Below, piece by piece: positions 47,880 through 59,328 of a stretch of DNA of 64,000 nt; positions within the stretch are counted from its first letter, which is position 1; the number at the start of each line of letters is the position of its first letter. Origin of the DNA: Sisyra terminalis (Eukaryota; Arthropoda; Insecta; Neuroptera; Sisyridae); the NCBI GenBank assembly GCA_958496175.1, contig OY292278.1:27528001-27592000 (forward strand), written 5' to 3'. The notes under the pieces are model-generated. The model ran no database searches and was not told the origin of the DNA. It saw only the letters and a list, made by a program, of their open reading frames with translations. Position numbers and translations under genes: made by a program.

Positions 47880-49130
47880 GTCCCAAAGTTGGGGTAGTAG
47901 AAGTGGAGGCCAGTGAATTTAAAATCATATATTATTAGAAACGAGAAAGATGGTTTAGTTCATTTAAAAAGCTTATTTAAAAATAATAATTAATAATAAA
48001 TTTACGTACGATATATTTTAAATCGCATTCAGAACTAAAATTAATAAATGAGGTGCCCGTTAAGGGAAATTTTATCAACAGAATACTAGAAAGTAGTTGT
48101 TATTTAAAATATTTAATAACTAATATCGAAATTACCTTTTAAAAAGGTTTTCTTTTTAAATTTCAAATTATATTACCAGTAAAATAGTAATAATAAATTA
48201 TACAAATGTAATTTTCAATTAGTTCAAGATCTTTGTTTATCTCAACATTTATCGAAGGAGTCGTTAGCCTTAAACGTTGGTTAAATTGATCTTGGCCCTT
48301 GTGCACATTAATGAGTTTGGTTGATAAAATATTCAGGAAAGATATATTATTTCTCAAGGAGATTTTTTTAAGAGAACCACGAATGTTAGATACAAAAGTT
48401 GACTTTGACACAAGTATTACAAGTAGGAAAGTACTTAATTATTGATTAAGTTATTTCTTGGAATTTATAATTTAATGTGTTACTATTGTTCATAGTACAT
48501 AAATACGCATTTTAAATTGTTGACTTTTGGAAAAATACAAAATTCACATGGAAAAATTAATGTTTTAATTAAAGGAAAATTACTCAAAAAATCAACTTTT
48601 AAAATCATATCTAATCATAAAAATAAATTTCAGATAATTTTTACAACTTTTTGTTATCAAGTGGTAAGAGTTAATTGTATGTTATCCAAACTTATGTATA
48701 ACTTCAAATATGAGGAAGCATGCATTTTACTGATGAAAAAAGGAGGATCTGAATTCGACACGAAAATTATAGTTTGTGTGTATAAATAGTAAGCATTTTT
48801 CACAGGATTGTTCAATTTTATGATAATAATTCTTTTTTTAATAAAGAGGATATTTTTAAATATTGGGCTCATTTAAATAAAGAACTGCATGTAACTACTT
48901 ATGGACAAACGCAAGAAAATAAAATTTCTTAGCAAAAAACTTTATTTTTATCAGGGATTAAGTTTTGACCGTTTTTGTTTGATAACTAGAATTCTAAACA
49001 GAATTTACACTATTGAGTATTTGAACAAAATAATTTTTTGCCATAAATCGAAAGATCATATATAAATCTTATATAATAAATGCTTTTAATTTCTTTTTCT
49101 TGTTAATCAAAAGTAATTTTTCTAGTTACT
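47880..49130. other. Unassigned inner part of the left arm
   Basis: Two frames of some length exist: 48163-48411 on the minus strand (82 codons) and 48517-48789 on the plus strand (90 codons). Neither shows a motif I recognise, and both recur in the mirror arm. AATAAA sequences near 47761, 47995 and 48042 could end a transcript from the promoter at 47.4 kb. Confidence 0.4.
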
Positions 49131-49204
49131 TTATTACAAGTTGAAAATAATTTTTTTTGAACTTAACACCGAAAATATGCTAACAATATTCATCAGGCAC
49201 AGTT

Positions 49205-49372
49205 TGGGACAAGTTGGAATTTGGAAAAAATAACTACGGAATATTTTGGTGTTATTTTGTAGCTCAAAAGTTTTGAAAGAAGAATTTTTTTTGCTTGTGT
49301 ATTTTCCCCGGAAAAGCCATTTAAAAAACGCTCGTTTTAAATCATTTTCCAAGTATTGAAATTTCGAAAAAT
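49205..49372. repeat. Single foldback-array unit, left arm
   Basis: Contains the array landmarks TATTTTCCCCGGAAAAGCCA and 'ttttccaagtattgaaatt'. It also shares 'taactacggaatattttggtgtt' with the start of the foldback element at 40853. Mirror at 51683-51850. Confidence 0.65.
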
Positions 49373-49639
49373 TTTATGCACTGTTATTATTCTTGAAATT
49401 ATTTGTTTTCTTTAAATTGTATTTTCACAAAATTTTCCAAAATAACAAAAATCTAGACATAATTAAACACACTTTAAACCCAAATATTTTCATCGTTTGT
49501 GAAAATCAATTTTACCTCAATAAATTTTTGAATAAAAATACATGAAAAATCTAAGATAAATCTAAGTTAATAAATCAAAGATTACGTGTTTTTGAAAACT
49601 TGGAAAATATTTTCCACTCTTTCCGACCCAGCAAACTCT

Positions 49640-50521
49640 TCAAATTTAAGAACTCATAACGCGAGCTCAATACAGTTTTGAGACGTCACGTTACAATAGT
49701 ATATTTATATATATTTATATATATATATATTTTGCACTTTATATTATTTTTAGGTATTAAATCATGAATTATATCCATCTCTTATAATATTTCGAGAAAA
49801 ATATTAATTTCTTTAAATTTCAAATATGGTATATTCCAAAACGTGGTGAAAATAACGTTATTTTGCAGGCGAGTAAATAAGACGCAAAAAATACCAACTT
49901 GAACAAAATTTTCCCCATGCATTCCTACCAACCCATTTCTAGTACTTGTCTTTTCAATATTTTAACCCACAATAGTATGAATACAATTAAAAGAAAGGAT
50001 TTTTTTGAAATTATTCAATGCACTATTTAAAATAATGCATGGAAAGTCGATTGATACATATTTTTCTATATTTAAATAAAAAACCAGTTTCAAGAAATGG
50101 ATAAATAAAATATACTATTACTATTGGATTAGTTTAATTTTTACTATGTCGCTATTTATACTTCTTGTAGGTATACATAATTGCCCATTTAGACAAATTG
50201 TATGTATACGAAATTAATTATTTAATCATATCTATACATGATAATTAATTAATACAATCCACCTCTATAAGGTAAATATTTTTAATAAATATTTTGGAAC
50301 AAATGACCACTTCTGTATTGAAAAACAGTTAATTCATATATATGTAAGATACAAATTTGTATTAGTAGTCAATTGTGTATTTTTGGCATTATGTGTACTT
50401 ATTTATTGGCATTATGTAATACTATGTATGTATAAATAGCCAATTTGACTTATATCCCTTTAGCGTCATCAGGCAGTATGTATGGCAGCAAAGACAGAAA
50501 ACAAAGAACGTGAACACATGC
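49640..50521 (+). repeat. LTR-end fragment and repeat family A, left inner arm
   Basis: 49645-49693 repeats the 3' end of the HSE-bearing module ('aacgcg.gctcaatacagttttgagacgt'). From 50000 to 50521 the sequence follows repeat family A as at 9.56 kb. It is cut off at the palindrome centre. Confidence 0.6.
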
Positions 50522-50533
50522 TGTAGAACACTT
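50522..50533. other. Palindrome spacer (12 nt)
   Basis: The only non-symmetric bases between the arms, TGTAGAACACTT. The flanking inner arms belong to repeat family A (block with AGCAAAGACAGAAAACAAAG). Confidence 0.85.
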
Positions 50534-51415
50534 GCATGTGTTCACGTTCTTTGTTTTCTGTCTTTGCTGCCATACATACTGCCTGATGACGCTAAAGGGA
50601 TATAAGTCAAATTGGCTATTTATACATACATAGTATTACATAATGCCAATAAATAAGTACACATAATGCCAAAAATACACAATTGACTACTAATACAAAT
50701 TTGTATCTTACATATATATGAATTAACTGTTTTTCAATACAGAAGTGGTCATTTGTTCCAAAATATTTATTAAAAATATTTACCTTATAGAGGTGGATTG
50801 TATTAATTAATTATCATGTATAGATATGATTAAATAATTAATTTCGTATACATACAATTTGTCTAAATGGGCAATTATGTATACCTACAAGAAGTATAAA
50901 TAGCGACATAGTAAAAATTAAACTAATCCAATAGTAATAGTATATTTTATTTATCCATTTCTTGAAACTGGTTTTTTATTTAAATATAGAAAAATATGTA
51001 TCAATCGACTTTCCATGCATTATTTTAAATAGTGCATTGAATAATTTCAAAAAAATCCTTTCTTTTAATTGTATTCATACTATTGTGGGTTAAAATATTG
51101 AAAAGACAAGTACTAGAAATGGGTTGGTAGGAATGCATGGGGAAAATTTTGTTCAAGTTGGTATTTTTTGCGTCTTATTTACTCGCCTGCAAAATAACGT
51201 TATTTTCACCACGTTTTGGAATATACCATATTTGAAATTTAAAGAAATTAATATTTTTCTCGAAATATTATAAGAGATGGATATAATTCATGATTTAATA
51301 CCTAAAAATAATATAAAGTGCAAAATATATATATATATAAATATATATAAATATACTATTGTAACGTGACGTCTCAAAACTGTATTGAGCTCGCGTTATG
51401 AGTTCTTAAATTTGA
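50534..51415 (-). repeat. Mirror of the family A and LTR-end fragments, right inner arm
   Basis: Exact reverse complement of 49640-50521, ending with the LTR-end fragment at 51362-51410. Confidence 0.7.
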
Positions 51416-51682
51416 AGAGTTTGCTGGGTCGGAAAGAGTGGAAAATATTTTCCAAGTTTTCAAAAACACGTAATCTTTGATTTATTAACTTAGATTTATC
51501 TTAGATTTTTCATGTATTTTTATTCAAAAATTTATTGAGGTAAAATTGATTTTCACAAACGATGAAAATATTTGGGTTTAAAGTGTGTTTAATTATGTCT
51601 AGATTTTTGTTATTTTGGAAAATTTTGTGAAAATACAATTTAAAGAAAACAAATAATTTCAAGAATAATAACAGTGCATAAA

Positions 51683-53175
51683 ATTTTTCGAAATTTCAAT
51701 ACTTGGAAAATGATTTAAAACGAGCGTTTTTTAAATGGCTTTTCCGGGGAAAATACACAAGCAAAAAAAATTCTTCTTTCAAAACTTTTGAGCTACAAAA
51801 TAACACCAAAATATTCCGTAGTTATTTTTTCCAAATTCCAACTTGTCCCAAACTGTGCCTGATGAATATTGTTAGCATATTTTCGGTGTTAAGTTCAAAA
51901 AAAATTATTTTCAACTTGTAATAAAGTAACTAGAAAAATTACTTTTGATTAACAAGAAAAAGAAATTAAAAGCATTTATTATATAAGATTTATATATGAT
52001 CTTTCGATTTATGGCAAAAAATTATTTTGTTCAAATACTCAATAGTGTAAATTCTGTTTAGAATTCTAGTTATCAAACAAAAACGGTCAAAACTTAATCC
52101 CTGATAAAAATAAAGTTTTTTGCTAAGAAATTTTATTTTCTTGCGTTTGTCCATAAGTAGTTACATGCAGTTCTTTATTTAAATGAGCCCAATATTTAAA
52201 AATATCCTCTTTATTAAAAAAAGAATTATTATCATAAAATTGAACAATCCTGTGAAAAATGCTTACTATTTATACACACAAACTATAATTTTCGTGTCGA
52301 ATTCAGATCCTCCTTTTTTCATCAGTAAAATGCATGCTTCCTCATATTTGAAGTTATACATAAGTTTGGATAACATACAATTAACTCTTACCACTTGATA
52401 ACAAAAAGTTGTAAAAATTATCTGAAATTTATTTTTATGATTAGATATGATTTTAAAAGTTGATTTTTTGAGTAATTTTCCTTTAATTAAAACATTAATT
52501 TTTCCATGTGAATTTTGTATTTTTCCAAAAGTCAACAATTTAAAATGCGTATTTATGTACTATGAACAATAGTAACACATTAAATTATAAATTCCAAGAA
52601 ATAACTTAATCAATAATTAAGTACTTTCCTACTTGTAATACTTGTGTCAAAGTCAACTTTTGTATCTAACATTCGTGGTTCTCTTAAAAAAATCTCCTTG
52701 AGAAATAATATATCTTTCCTGAATATTTTATCAACCAAACTCATTAATGTGCACAAGGGCCAAGATCAATTTAACCAACGTTTAAGGCTAACGACTCCTT
52801 CGATAAATGTTGAGATAAACAAAGATCTTGAACTAATTGAAAATTACATTTGTATAATTTATTATTACTATTTTACTGGTAATATAATTTGAAATTTAAA
52901 AAGAAAACCTTTTTAAAAGGTAATTTCGATATTAGTTATTAAATATTTTAAATAACAACTACTTTCTAGTATTCTGTTGATAAAATTTCCCTTAACGGGC
53001 ACCTCATTTATTAATTTTAGTTCTGAATGCGATTTAAAATATATCGTACGTAAATTTATTATTAATTATTATTTTTAAATAAGCTTTTTAAATGAACTAA
53101 ACCATCTTTCTCGTTTCTAATAATATATGATTTTAAATTCACTGGCCTCCACTTCTACTACCCCAACTTTGGGAC
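51683..53175. other. Mirror of the unassigned inner arm and foldback unit
   Basis: Reverse complement of 47880-49372: the foldback unit at 51683-51850, then unassigned sequence. The same two unrecognised frames appear at 52266-52538 (minus) and 52644-52892 (plus). Confidence 0.6.
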
Positions 53176-53350
53176 AATTCTTCAGTTGAATATTGTAACA
53201 TGACGTCTCAAAACTGTATTGAGTTCGCGTTATTAGTTCTTTAATTTCTTTGGAAATAAATAATCACTTTCATACTTAACACTCACTTTTATTATTACAT
53301 TTGTCAAAACAATCACTCAAATGACAATAATCACTTATAATTGAAACCAC

Positions 53351-53575
53351 GGCTCAAGTGTACTTTCGCACACCCACAATTTGGCAACGTTGCATTTTCG
53401 ACTTTGTTTTTAGTTTAATTCGCGATTAAATCGGTCCATAATGAAAATTTAGCCACAAAAGAGAGAATTATACCATATTAGAATTGAATTAACAAAAATA
53501 TCGCGAATTATATTAAAAACAAAGTCAAAAATGTAACGTTGCCGGATTGTGGGTGTGCTAAAGTACACTTGAGCC
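53351..53575. mobile_element. 225-bp GGCTCAAG MITE, right arm
   Basis: Mirror of 47480-47704, including its flanking duplication. This shows the MITE inserted before the palindrome formed or was copied to the other arm by gene conversion. Confidence 0.85.
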
Positions 53576-53634
53576 GAAACCATAATAAAATAACAATGGC
53601 TTTGTTGTAACGGAAATTCAAAACTAAACTTCGA

Positions 53635-53732
53635 TACTGAACTGTCCTGTTTGCTCGAACTGTGCCCCTTATATACCCGCAACTCAACGTTCTAGAATGC
53701 TCTCCTGTTGTCTTGGCGTTTCGAGAATATTC
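53635..53732 (-). promoter_or_regulatory. Heat-shock-type promoter, right palindrome arm
   Basis: Mirror of 47323-47420: heat-shock elements at 53720-53732 and 53690-53702 and TATA at 53667-53675, directed leftwards to the centre. Because of the symmetry its transcript would be identical to that of the left promoter. Confidence 0.65.
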
Positions 53733-54044
53733 TGTTGGTGGGAAAATATGAAAAATCTAAGATAAATCAAAGATTACGTGTTTTTGAAAACTTGGCAAAT
53801 ATTTTCCACTCTTTCCGACCCAGTGAACTAACGATGAAAACGTATGCGTGAAAACCGTGTTCAATGTTCAATTTTTGTTAATTTGGAGAGTTTGCTGGGT
53901 CGGAAAGAGTGGAAAATATTTGCCAAGTTTTGTACAAACAATTTGCTACATAAATGATTAATGATTAGTAAACTATGCAGAAGTGTGTTAATAAGATTTG
54001 GAAAATGTAGAGAATAGGTAAAAGAAAGAAAAAAAATGTGCTCA

Positions 54045-55015
54045 AAAATTCGAGAAAACTTTAAAAAACCGAAAAAAATGGTTAAAATGGTTAAAATCGG
54101 CAGTTTTGGTAACATAAAAATTTTTTTGAACCAAACCGAGCATGATTTTCATGTTTTTCGATCCGCTGAATACAAATTCGAAGTTTATGTAGACCATAAG
54201 CCGTTTTTATTGTAAGAAAATTCCAAAAAACCCTTAAAAATTTTAAAAATTGCGGCTATTGTTCTAAAATTCGAGATTATATGATGAAAATAAACTTTTA
54301 AATCTCTACTTTTTTGCATATTTTGCATATTATTCTATTTCTGGAATATGATTTTGAAGATTATTTGGCCAAAATCTTTAAAGAAATTGAAATTCCTCGC
54401 AAAAAATCTCTGAAAATTACAAATGGGCCAATTGCTTTCATTTCAATTCGTCATTTGCTTATATCGAACCCGTCTGTCTTTCAATGACTTATGTACAGGG
54501 CTAGTTAGTTATACAAGAGTAGCTTTTAAGCATTTTTTAATTCTTGTTTGGACGCTTGTGTCTGTAACCAGGACACCTCCACGTGGTGACGGCGGGCAAC
54601 AGAACCGTCTAGCAGAGTCCCTAGGTTAAAGGCGTATATGCCGTCATGGCAGGCACAAGCGAAAAGTGTTTTACGATGCAGGGATTCGGAACCCCAGTGT
54701 CGGCGTCTGGTCAGAGTGAAAAAGCAGGCTCGCAAAGCAGGCAATTTTCTTACAATAAAAACGGCTTATGGTCTACATAAACTTCGAATTTGTATTCAGC
54801 GGATCGAAAAACTTAAAAATCATGCTCGGTTTAGTTCAAAAAAAATTTTATGTCACCAAAACTGCCGTAACCATTTTTTTCGGTTTTTTAAAGTTTTCTC
54901 TAATTTTTGAGGGTGTACGGGTCAAACCGACCCCGGATTCGTGTTCAGGGGGTCAAAATACGTAGATTTATGTAGGTCCGGTCAAAAGTACAGACCACTT
55001 TTTTTTTTGTGTGCC
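54045..55015. mobile_element. Nested foldback element with GC-rich island, right arm
   Basis: Mirror of 46040-47010; the GC-rich block is at 54540-54745. Confidence 0.6.
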
Positions 55016-55327
55016 AGTGTTATCGAGTCCCTTTGCTTTTACTCTCAAAAACTTCCATAAGTGAGAAATGAAAACCTCTGCAAGTGAGAGTTATTTTTGA
55101 CGTTAAAACCTCTATACTTGAGAGTACTATTCACGCTATACTTCTATAAGTGAGACTCGAGCACAATTTTTTTCTTTCTTTTACCTATTCTTTACATTTT
55201 CCAAATCTTATTAACACACTTCTGCATAGTTTACTAATCATTAATCATTTATGTAGCAAATTGTTTGTACAATATTCGTTAGTCGTACAACAGTTGCTCA
55301 GTGTCATTCACCCAGAGTGTAATCAAA

Positions 55328-55465
55328 ATGCCGAAACGCAAACTCAAAGCATTTTCTCTGAGTGAAAAGCTTCAAATAATTAATTCATTTGAGGGTGGAA
55401 AAACCCGAGCTGAAATTCTCGCTGAGTTCGGTGTTCCAGAATCATCATTTTATACCATAAAATAA
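55328..55465 (+). pseudogene. Pogo-like transposase N-terminus, right arm
   Basis: A 45-codon frame starting MPKRKLKAFSLSEKLQIINS, followed by FEGGKTRAEILAEFGVPESS and FYTIK and then stop. This is the psq/CENP-B-type helix-turn-helix that opens pogo/Tigger transposases. The catalytic domain is absent: a Penelope-like fragment begins right after the stop. The pogo-type ends on the palindrome and this DNA-binding remnant belong together. Confidence 0.8.
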
Positions 55466-55596
55466 TAAATTTGGGAACACACTCTCCTCCATAACCACAT
55501 CGCAAAAAGAGAAAGGAACGACATATAAATTGAGGTCAATCCGTGATTATTTTGTGAATCATCACAAAGCAGTTACGGAGTGATCCAAACTACTTA

Positions 55597-55646
55597 ATGA
55601 CCACTGATGAAGATTGCTTGGTAATCGAAATACGTATCTGGGCAAT
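55597..55646 (+). ncRNA. Hammerhead-ribozyme-like core in a Penelope-like fragment
   Basis: Order of parts on the plus strand: CTGATGA at 55604-55610; one extra A; stem II of 4 bp (GATT 55612-55615 with AATC 55623-55626); GAAA at 55627-55630. Stem III is formed by the self-complementary ATACGTAT (55630-55637), then C at 55638 as the expected cleavage position. Stem I pairs 55598-55603 with 55639-55644, with one internal mismatch. Minimal stem III and this order are typical of type I hammerheads in Penelope-like retroelements. The extra nucleotide before stem II departs from the textbook core. The surrounding 55465-55725 lacks coding sequence. Confidence 0.6.
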
Positions 55647-55991
55647 ACGTTACGAATATATTTGTTTGAACTTCTGTTCAAGTTTATGTTAATAAATTGG
55701 ACTGCAATATATTATATATATTGTATACACAGTTAAGACTTAATGTTTTCATTGAATTTTATTATTTTATGGTATAAAATGATGATTCTTATATGATGAT
55801 ACTTATAGAAGTATAGCGTGAATAGTACTCTCAAGTATAGAGGTTTTGACGTCAAAAATAACTCTCACTTGCAGAGGTTTTCATTTCTCACTTATGGAAG
55901 TTTTTGAGAGTAAAAGCAAAGGGACTCGATAATTATTCTCATTTATCCAGTTTTTTCACTTACCCAGGTGTCACTTATCCAAGTTCGACTG

Positions 55992-57990
55992 TAATTCATG
56001 AAGGTTTTCGAACCACATTGAAAATACGATAATACATATGAATTAACAAAAAAATATCCAATTGAATGAAAAAAAAAAATAGAAAATGCAACGTTGCCAA
56101 ATATTGATGACACTCAAAGAGACATGAACTACAATTTTAATCTTCTATATGAAAACTAGTAACTTTCTGGGAAATATTCATAGCCCAACACTGACAAAAC
56201 TAACAAATGGCAAAAATTTGCAATTGAATGAAAACGAAATGACAGTTGAAACTAATAACAACAATCAGTTGGTGCTAAATTGAGACAATGATTATTATAT
56301 TGGTATTACACTCACATGCATGAGTTTACATTTTTCGTTCTCTGTCTTTGCTGTCACACATACATTTGCCTACTATATTGATATTAAACGCAAAATTTGT
56401 GCTTATAATTATATCAAATTTTAGTTATCACAAACTACTAATAACTGATGTGCCATTTCGGGCACTACTAGATGATGCTATGGCAGTGGATTAAAAAAAA
56501 TTACTTATAGGTTTAACTTTACCTATGTAAATAGTAACACAGCAAAACAAATTTAAAAGTTATTTTAACATATTCAAGATCCAAGAAATTTGAAATAGAT
56601 ACTTTAACGTGAAGAAGTGTACGGTAGTTGAAGCTTTAATATATAATACAACGAAACGAACTTTTTTAGCCAGTTTAATTGTCAATGATACGATTCTGTG
56701 CCTTTTGTAATTATTTAAAAGTGAAAATGAAGCGATTATATGATTATATTTTCATATTTCTGTTGGAAGTTTTATTGCAGACAGCTTATTACTATTAAGC
56801 TTCTACGTAATTTCTTTATTTTTTCGTTTGCTAAGTGATTTAATTGATGAACATCTTGCAATTAAGTATTAAATGATCTATTAAATAATTAATAAATAGA
56901 ATGATCTAGAATGGACCTCATTAAAAAAAAAGTTTTTTACTTTAAACCGTTCAGATTATTTTCTTCTGACATTGCAAGTGATCGACAATTGAGAAAACTT
57001 TGATGAAAGGAATGGGTGTCGAAGGAGGTCCATTAAACGTGGTATCACTGAAAGGCAATGTAAAATGGATCAGCTCAATGAGATTATGAATAGATTTATG
57101 GAAAATGAAATTGGTCATTTCATAATTCTTTTGATTTCTCTATATTTTGTTATTAACTTAATTTAAAAATATTTTTTCTTTGTATATACGATTGCTATGT
57201 TAGCAGGAGACCCGTAGTTGGAATTGGGTTTAAGGTTTAAAAAAATTAGTTACGCCACTGTCTTTCGCTTTCTGTCTTGGGAACCTAGTTTTTTATATTT
57301 TAACGGTAAGAAAAGTAGAAGGTCTGTAATAAAATTAAAATTTAAATCAATTGGTTAGTTATAATTCGTTCCAATATGGCTATTTCTACCAATAATGCTT
57401 CTTTTTGTTTGGTCAATGGGTTATGCAATGATGGATTTACGCCTATTGTATGGACGTTCAAATTCAAAAATTGATTTGACTTAGTTTCGTTATGAATATA
57501 TGGAACATCTTCGGTAAAGTATTTTTTATAGAATACTTTCCAATTTATCACTTCACTTTTCAATTGTTTTCACTTTTTAATTGTAATCACTTTCAATTGT
57601 TAAATCACTGGCAATTAGAGAACTGCCATTCCGGGGACATTCAGAACAAATTAGAGATTCTCATTATAGTAATTTTTAAGAATCGTTGCACTTTCTGCCA
57701 AATTCGACCTTCTATGTCAAAACAGGTAAAGTCATATACGAATTCTGGTAGTCGAAATACGTCTTACTTATCTAAAACCTTCGTAAATGAATATATTCTT
57801 TTACATTATCTTCTTAAAGATTTAATACTGAAGATATTAAGATTTAATCCGAAAAAATATGGAATATATTGCATCACGGAATCTTCTATGTGTGTACCAT
57901 AATGTTGATATTGCTGCGAGCGTTTTTTGAATCTCAGCGCCAAATTGTTCAGGAGAAAGATCTTTTTCCATTCTGGAAAGAATGAAAAGA
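55992..57990. other. AT-rich DNA right of the palindrome with repeat fragments
   Basis: 56062-56131 is the right half of a GGCTCAAG-type MITE, and 56140-56500 is a partial copy of repeat family A in plus orientation. The frame at 57492-57902 (136 codons) has no recognisable motif, overlaps another frame and lacks a coding-like composition, so I do not call a gene. The rest is featureless. Confidence 0.45.
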
Positions 57991-58164
57991 GCCTACTGGT
58001 AGCCGCGTGGTCTAGGTGACCACCCCAAAACTAGTAGGCAGTGGGTTCGATCCTCGTTTCGTGCAAATGTTCAATATTTCTCGATAACGGATTTAATTAA
58101 CACTAGAATCGCTAAAGGACCTTAGTAGTTATAAAGCGACGGTAAATAAAAATTAAAAAAAGAA
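57991..58164 (+). mobile_element. Intact tRNA-derived SINE with 14-bp target duplication
   Basis: The best copy of the family: A box TAGCCGCGTGG, B box GGGTTCGATCCTCG, the body with TTTCTCGATAACGGATTTAA, and an A-rich tail 'taaataaaaattaaaaa'. It is flanked by AAAGAATGAAAAGA at 57977-57990 and 58165-58178, so it was inserted by a LINE machinery fairly recently. Confidence 0.9.
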
Positions 58165-58178
58165 AAAGAATGAAAAGA

Positions 58179-58605
58179 TACTAACGCGCAAATGTGGGCA
58201 ATGGTTTACATAATGATTTGGCATTATGATCTATTGAACCTCAATTAATGCAAGAAATCGATTACGATGATATTATCGACGTTTTTCCGTGAACCAAGGC
58301 TAGAAAAAAGAAGTTTATATCATAGTAGATTGTTGGAAAAAAGTTGTTAGTTCTATTAAACTTTGAAAAATATTATGGAAATAATAAGTTATATTTAAAA
58401 TTATATAATATGTAAATTCATCAGAAGTTTTATTAAAATTAATGAAAATTGATTTATGATTTAAATATTTGAAAATTAGATGCTTTATCTTGATAACCAC
58501 CATGTTATGGCACACAAGGGCGGCATATCGAAGGGAGCCTACGGCGGCATCGGACCTAAATCTGCCACTGGGATTATGAAATATTGATAAGAGAACTTAC
58601 GTATG
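58179..58605. other. AT-rich DNA without a recognisable gene
   Basis: A small 'ggcggca' rich patch at 58520-58550 resembles fragments near 25.9 and 26.0 kb. No gene. Confidence 0.35.
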
Positions 58606-58607
58606 GT

Positions 58608-59145
58608 TTTAAGAGTGATAGATACTAGATAGGTCATTTTTAAAGGATTAGTCTTATTTTTTTCAAGAAAATTTAATTTAAATTATAAATGTTTTATTTA
58701 TTTCTCAAATGTCAGTAAGACTAATCAATAACAATCTTGACGTGTTATTATGTTACGCTGACGAAGTTGCAGGTATTAGCTAGTTATTTATATTAAAATT
58801 TATTTATTTTTTATTTATTTACAATTTTGGTGGCAAGAAAAGTGAAAAGTTTGTATAATTTTTTTTTAATTATAATAAGTTATATTATGATTATTTCGGC
58901 AAATATTGTCTCTCTTTGTTTAATCAATGGTATAAAAGATATTAAAAAATGCTCTTACGTAAAATTTTCAGGACGCTAGAGATCATTTTTAAGGTACGGG
59001 TCTTATTTTTCCCAAAAAAATTTAATTTAAATTATAAATGTTTTATTTATTTCTCAAAAGTCAGTAAAACTAATCAATAACAATCTTGACGTGTTATTAT
59101 ATTACGCTGACGAAGTTGCAGGTATTAGCTAGTTATTTATATTAT
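58608..59145. repeat. Direct duplication downstream of gene B
   Basis: 58620-58795 and 58975-59140 are direct repeats sharing 'ttaatttaaattataaatgttttatttatttctcaaa', CAATCTTGACGTGTTATTAT and TTGCAGGTATTAGCTAGTTA. The equivalent flank of gene A (37265-37420) has a single copy. The motif around 'cctgcaacttcgtcagcgta' looks like the end of a dispersed retroelement. Confidence 0.6.
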
Positions 59146-59328
59146 TCGAAAATAAATGAAATAAAAACTCGTCAACTAATATCAAGTTTGGAGCTAAAGT
59201 ATCAGAATATAGGATATTATCAGATTTTCATTTATTATGTATCGATTTTTATTGATAATTTATATTTGTTTAACAAAATGTTGTATTTTAGTAATTGAGT
59301 ACATCGATTTGCTCATTTGGAGAAGTTC

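Larger units (their letters stand above)
45064..55991. repeat. 10.9-kb palindrome with pogo-type ends
   Basis: Arms 45064-50521 and 50534-55991 are reverse complements: paired coordinates add to 101055 throughout. Every reading frame on one arm recurs unchanged on the other, and spot checks along the length agree. Both outer ends are the pogo-type terminal repeat CAGTCGAACTTGGATAAGTG flanked by TA (45062-45063 and 55992-55993). Outside, symmetry persists for only about 8 bases. The arms contain, in order, pogo ends, a Penelope-like fragment, a pogo N-terminus, an internal foldback with a GC-rich island, a heat-shock-type promoter with a MITE, unassigned sequence, a foldback unit and repeat family A. 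It is either a composite foldback transposon or partly an assembly artefact. Confidence 0.9.

Noticed and set aside
57492..57902. 136-codon open frame as a gene
   Set aside because: No recognisable motif, no splice context, overlapping opposite frame; consistent with a chance frame in AT-rich DNA.
14222..58164. True tRNA genes
   Set aside because: A and B boxes are present but no cloverleaf with a proper anticodon arm and acceptor stem forms, and copies have SINE bodies, A-rich tails and target duplications.
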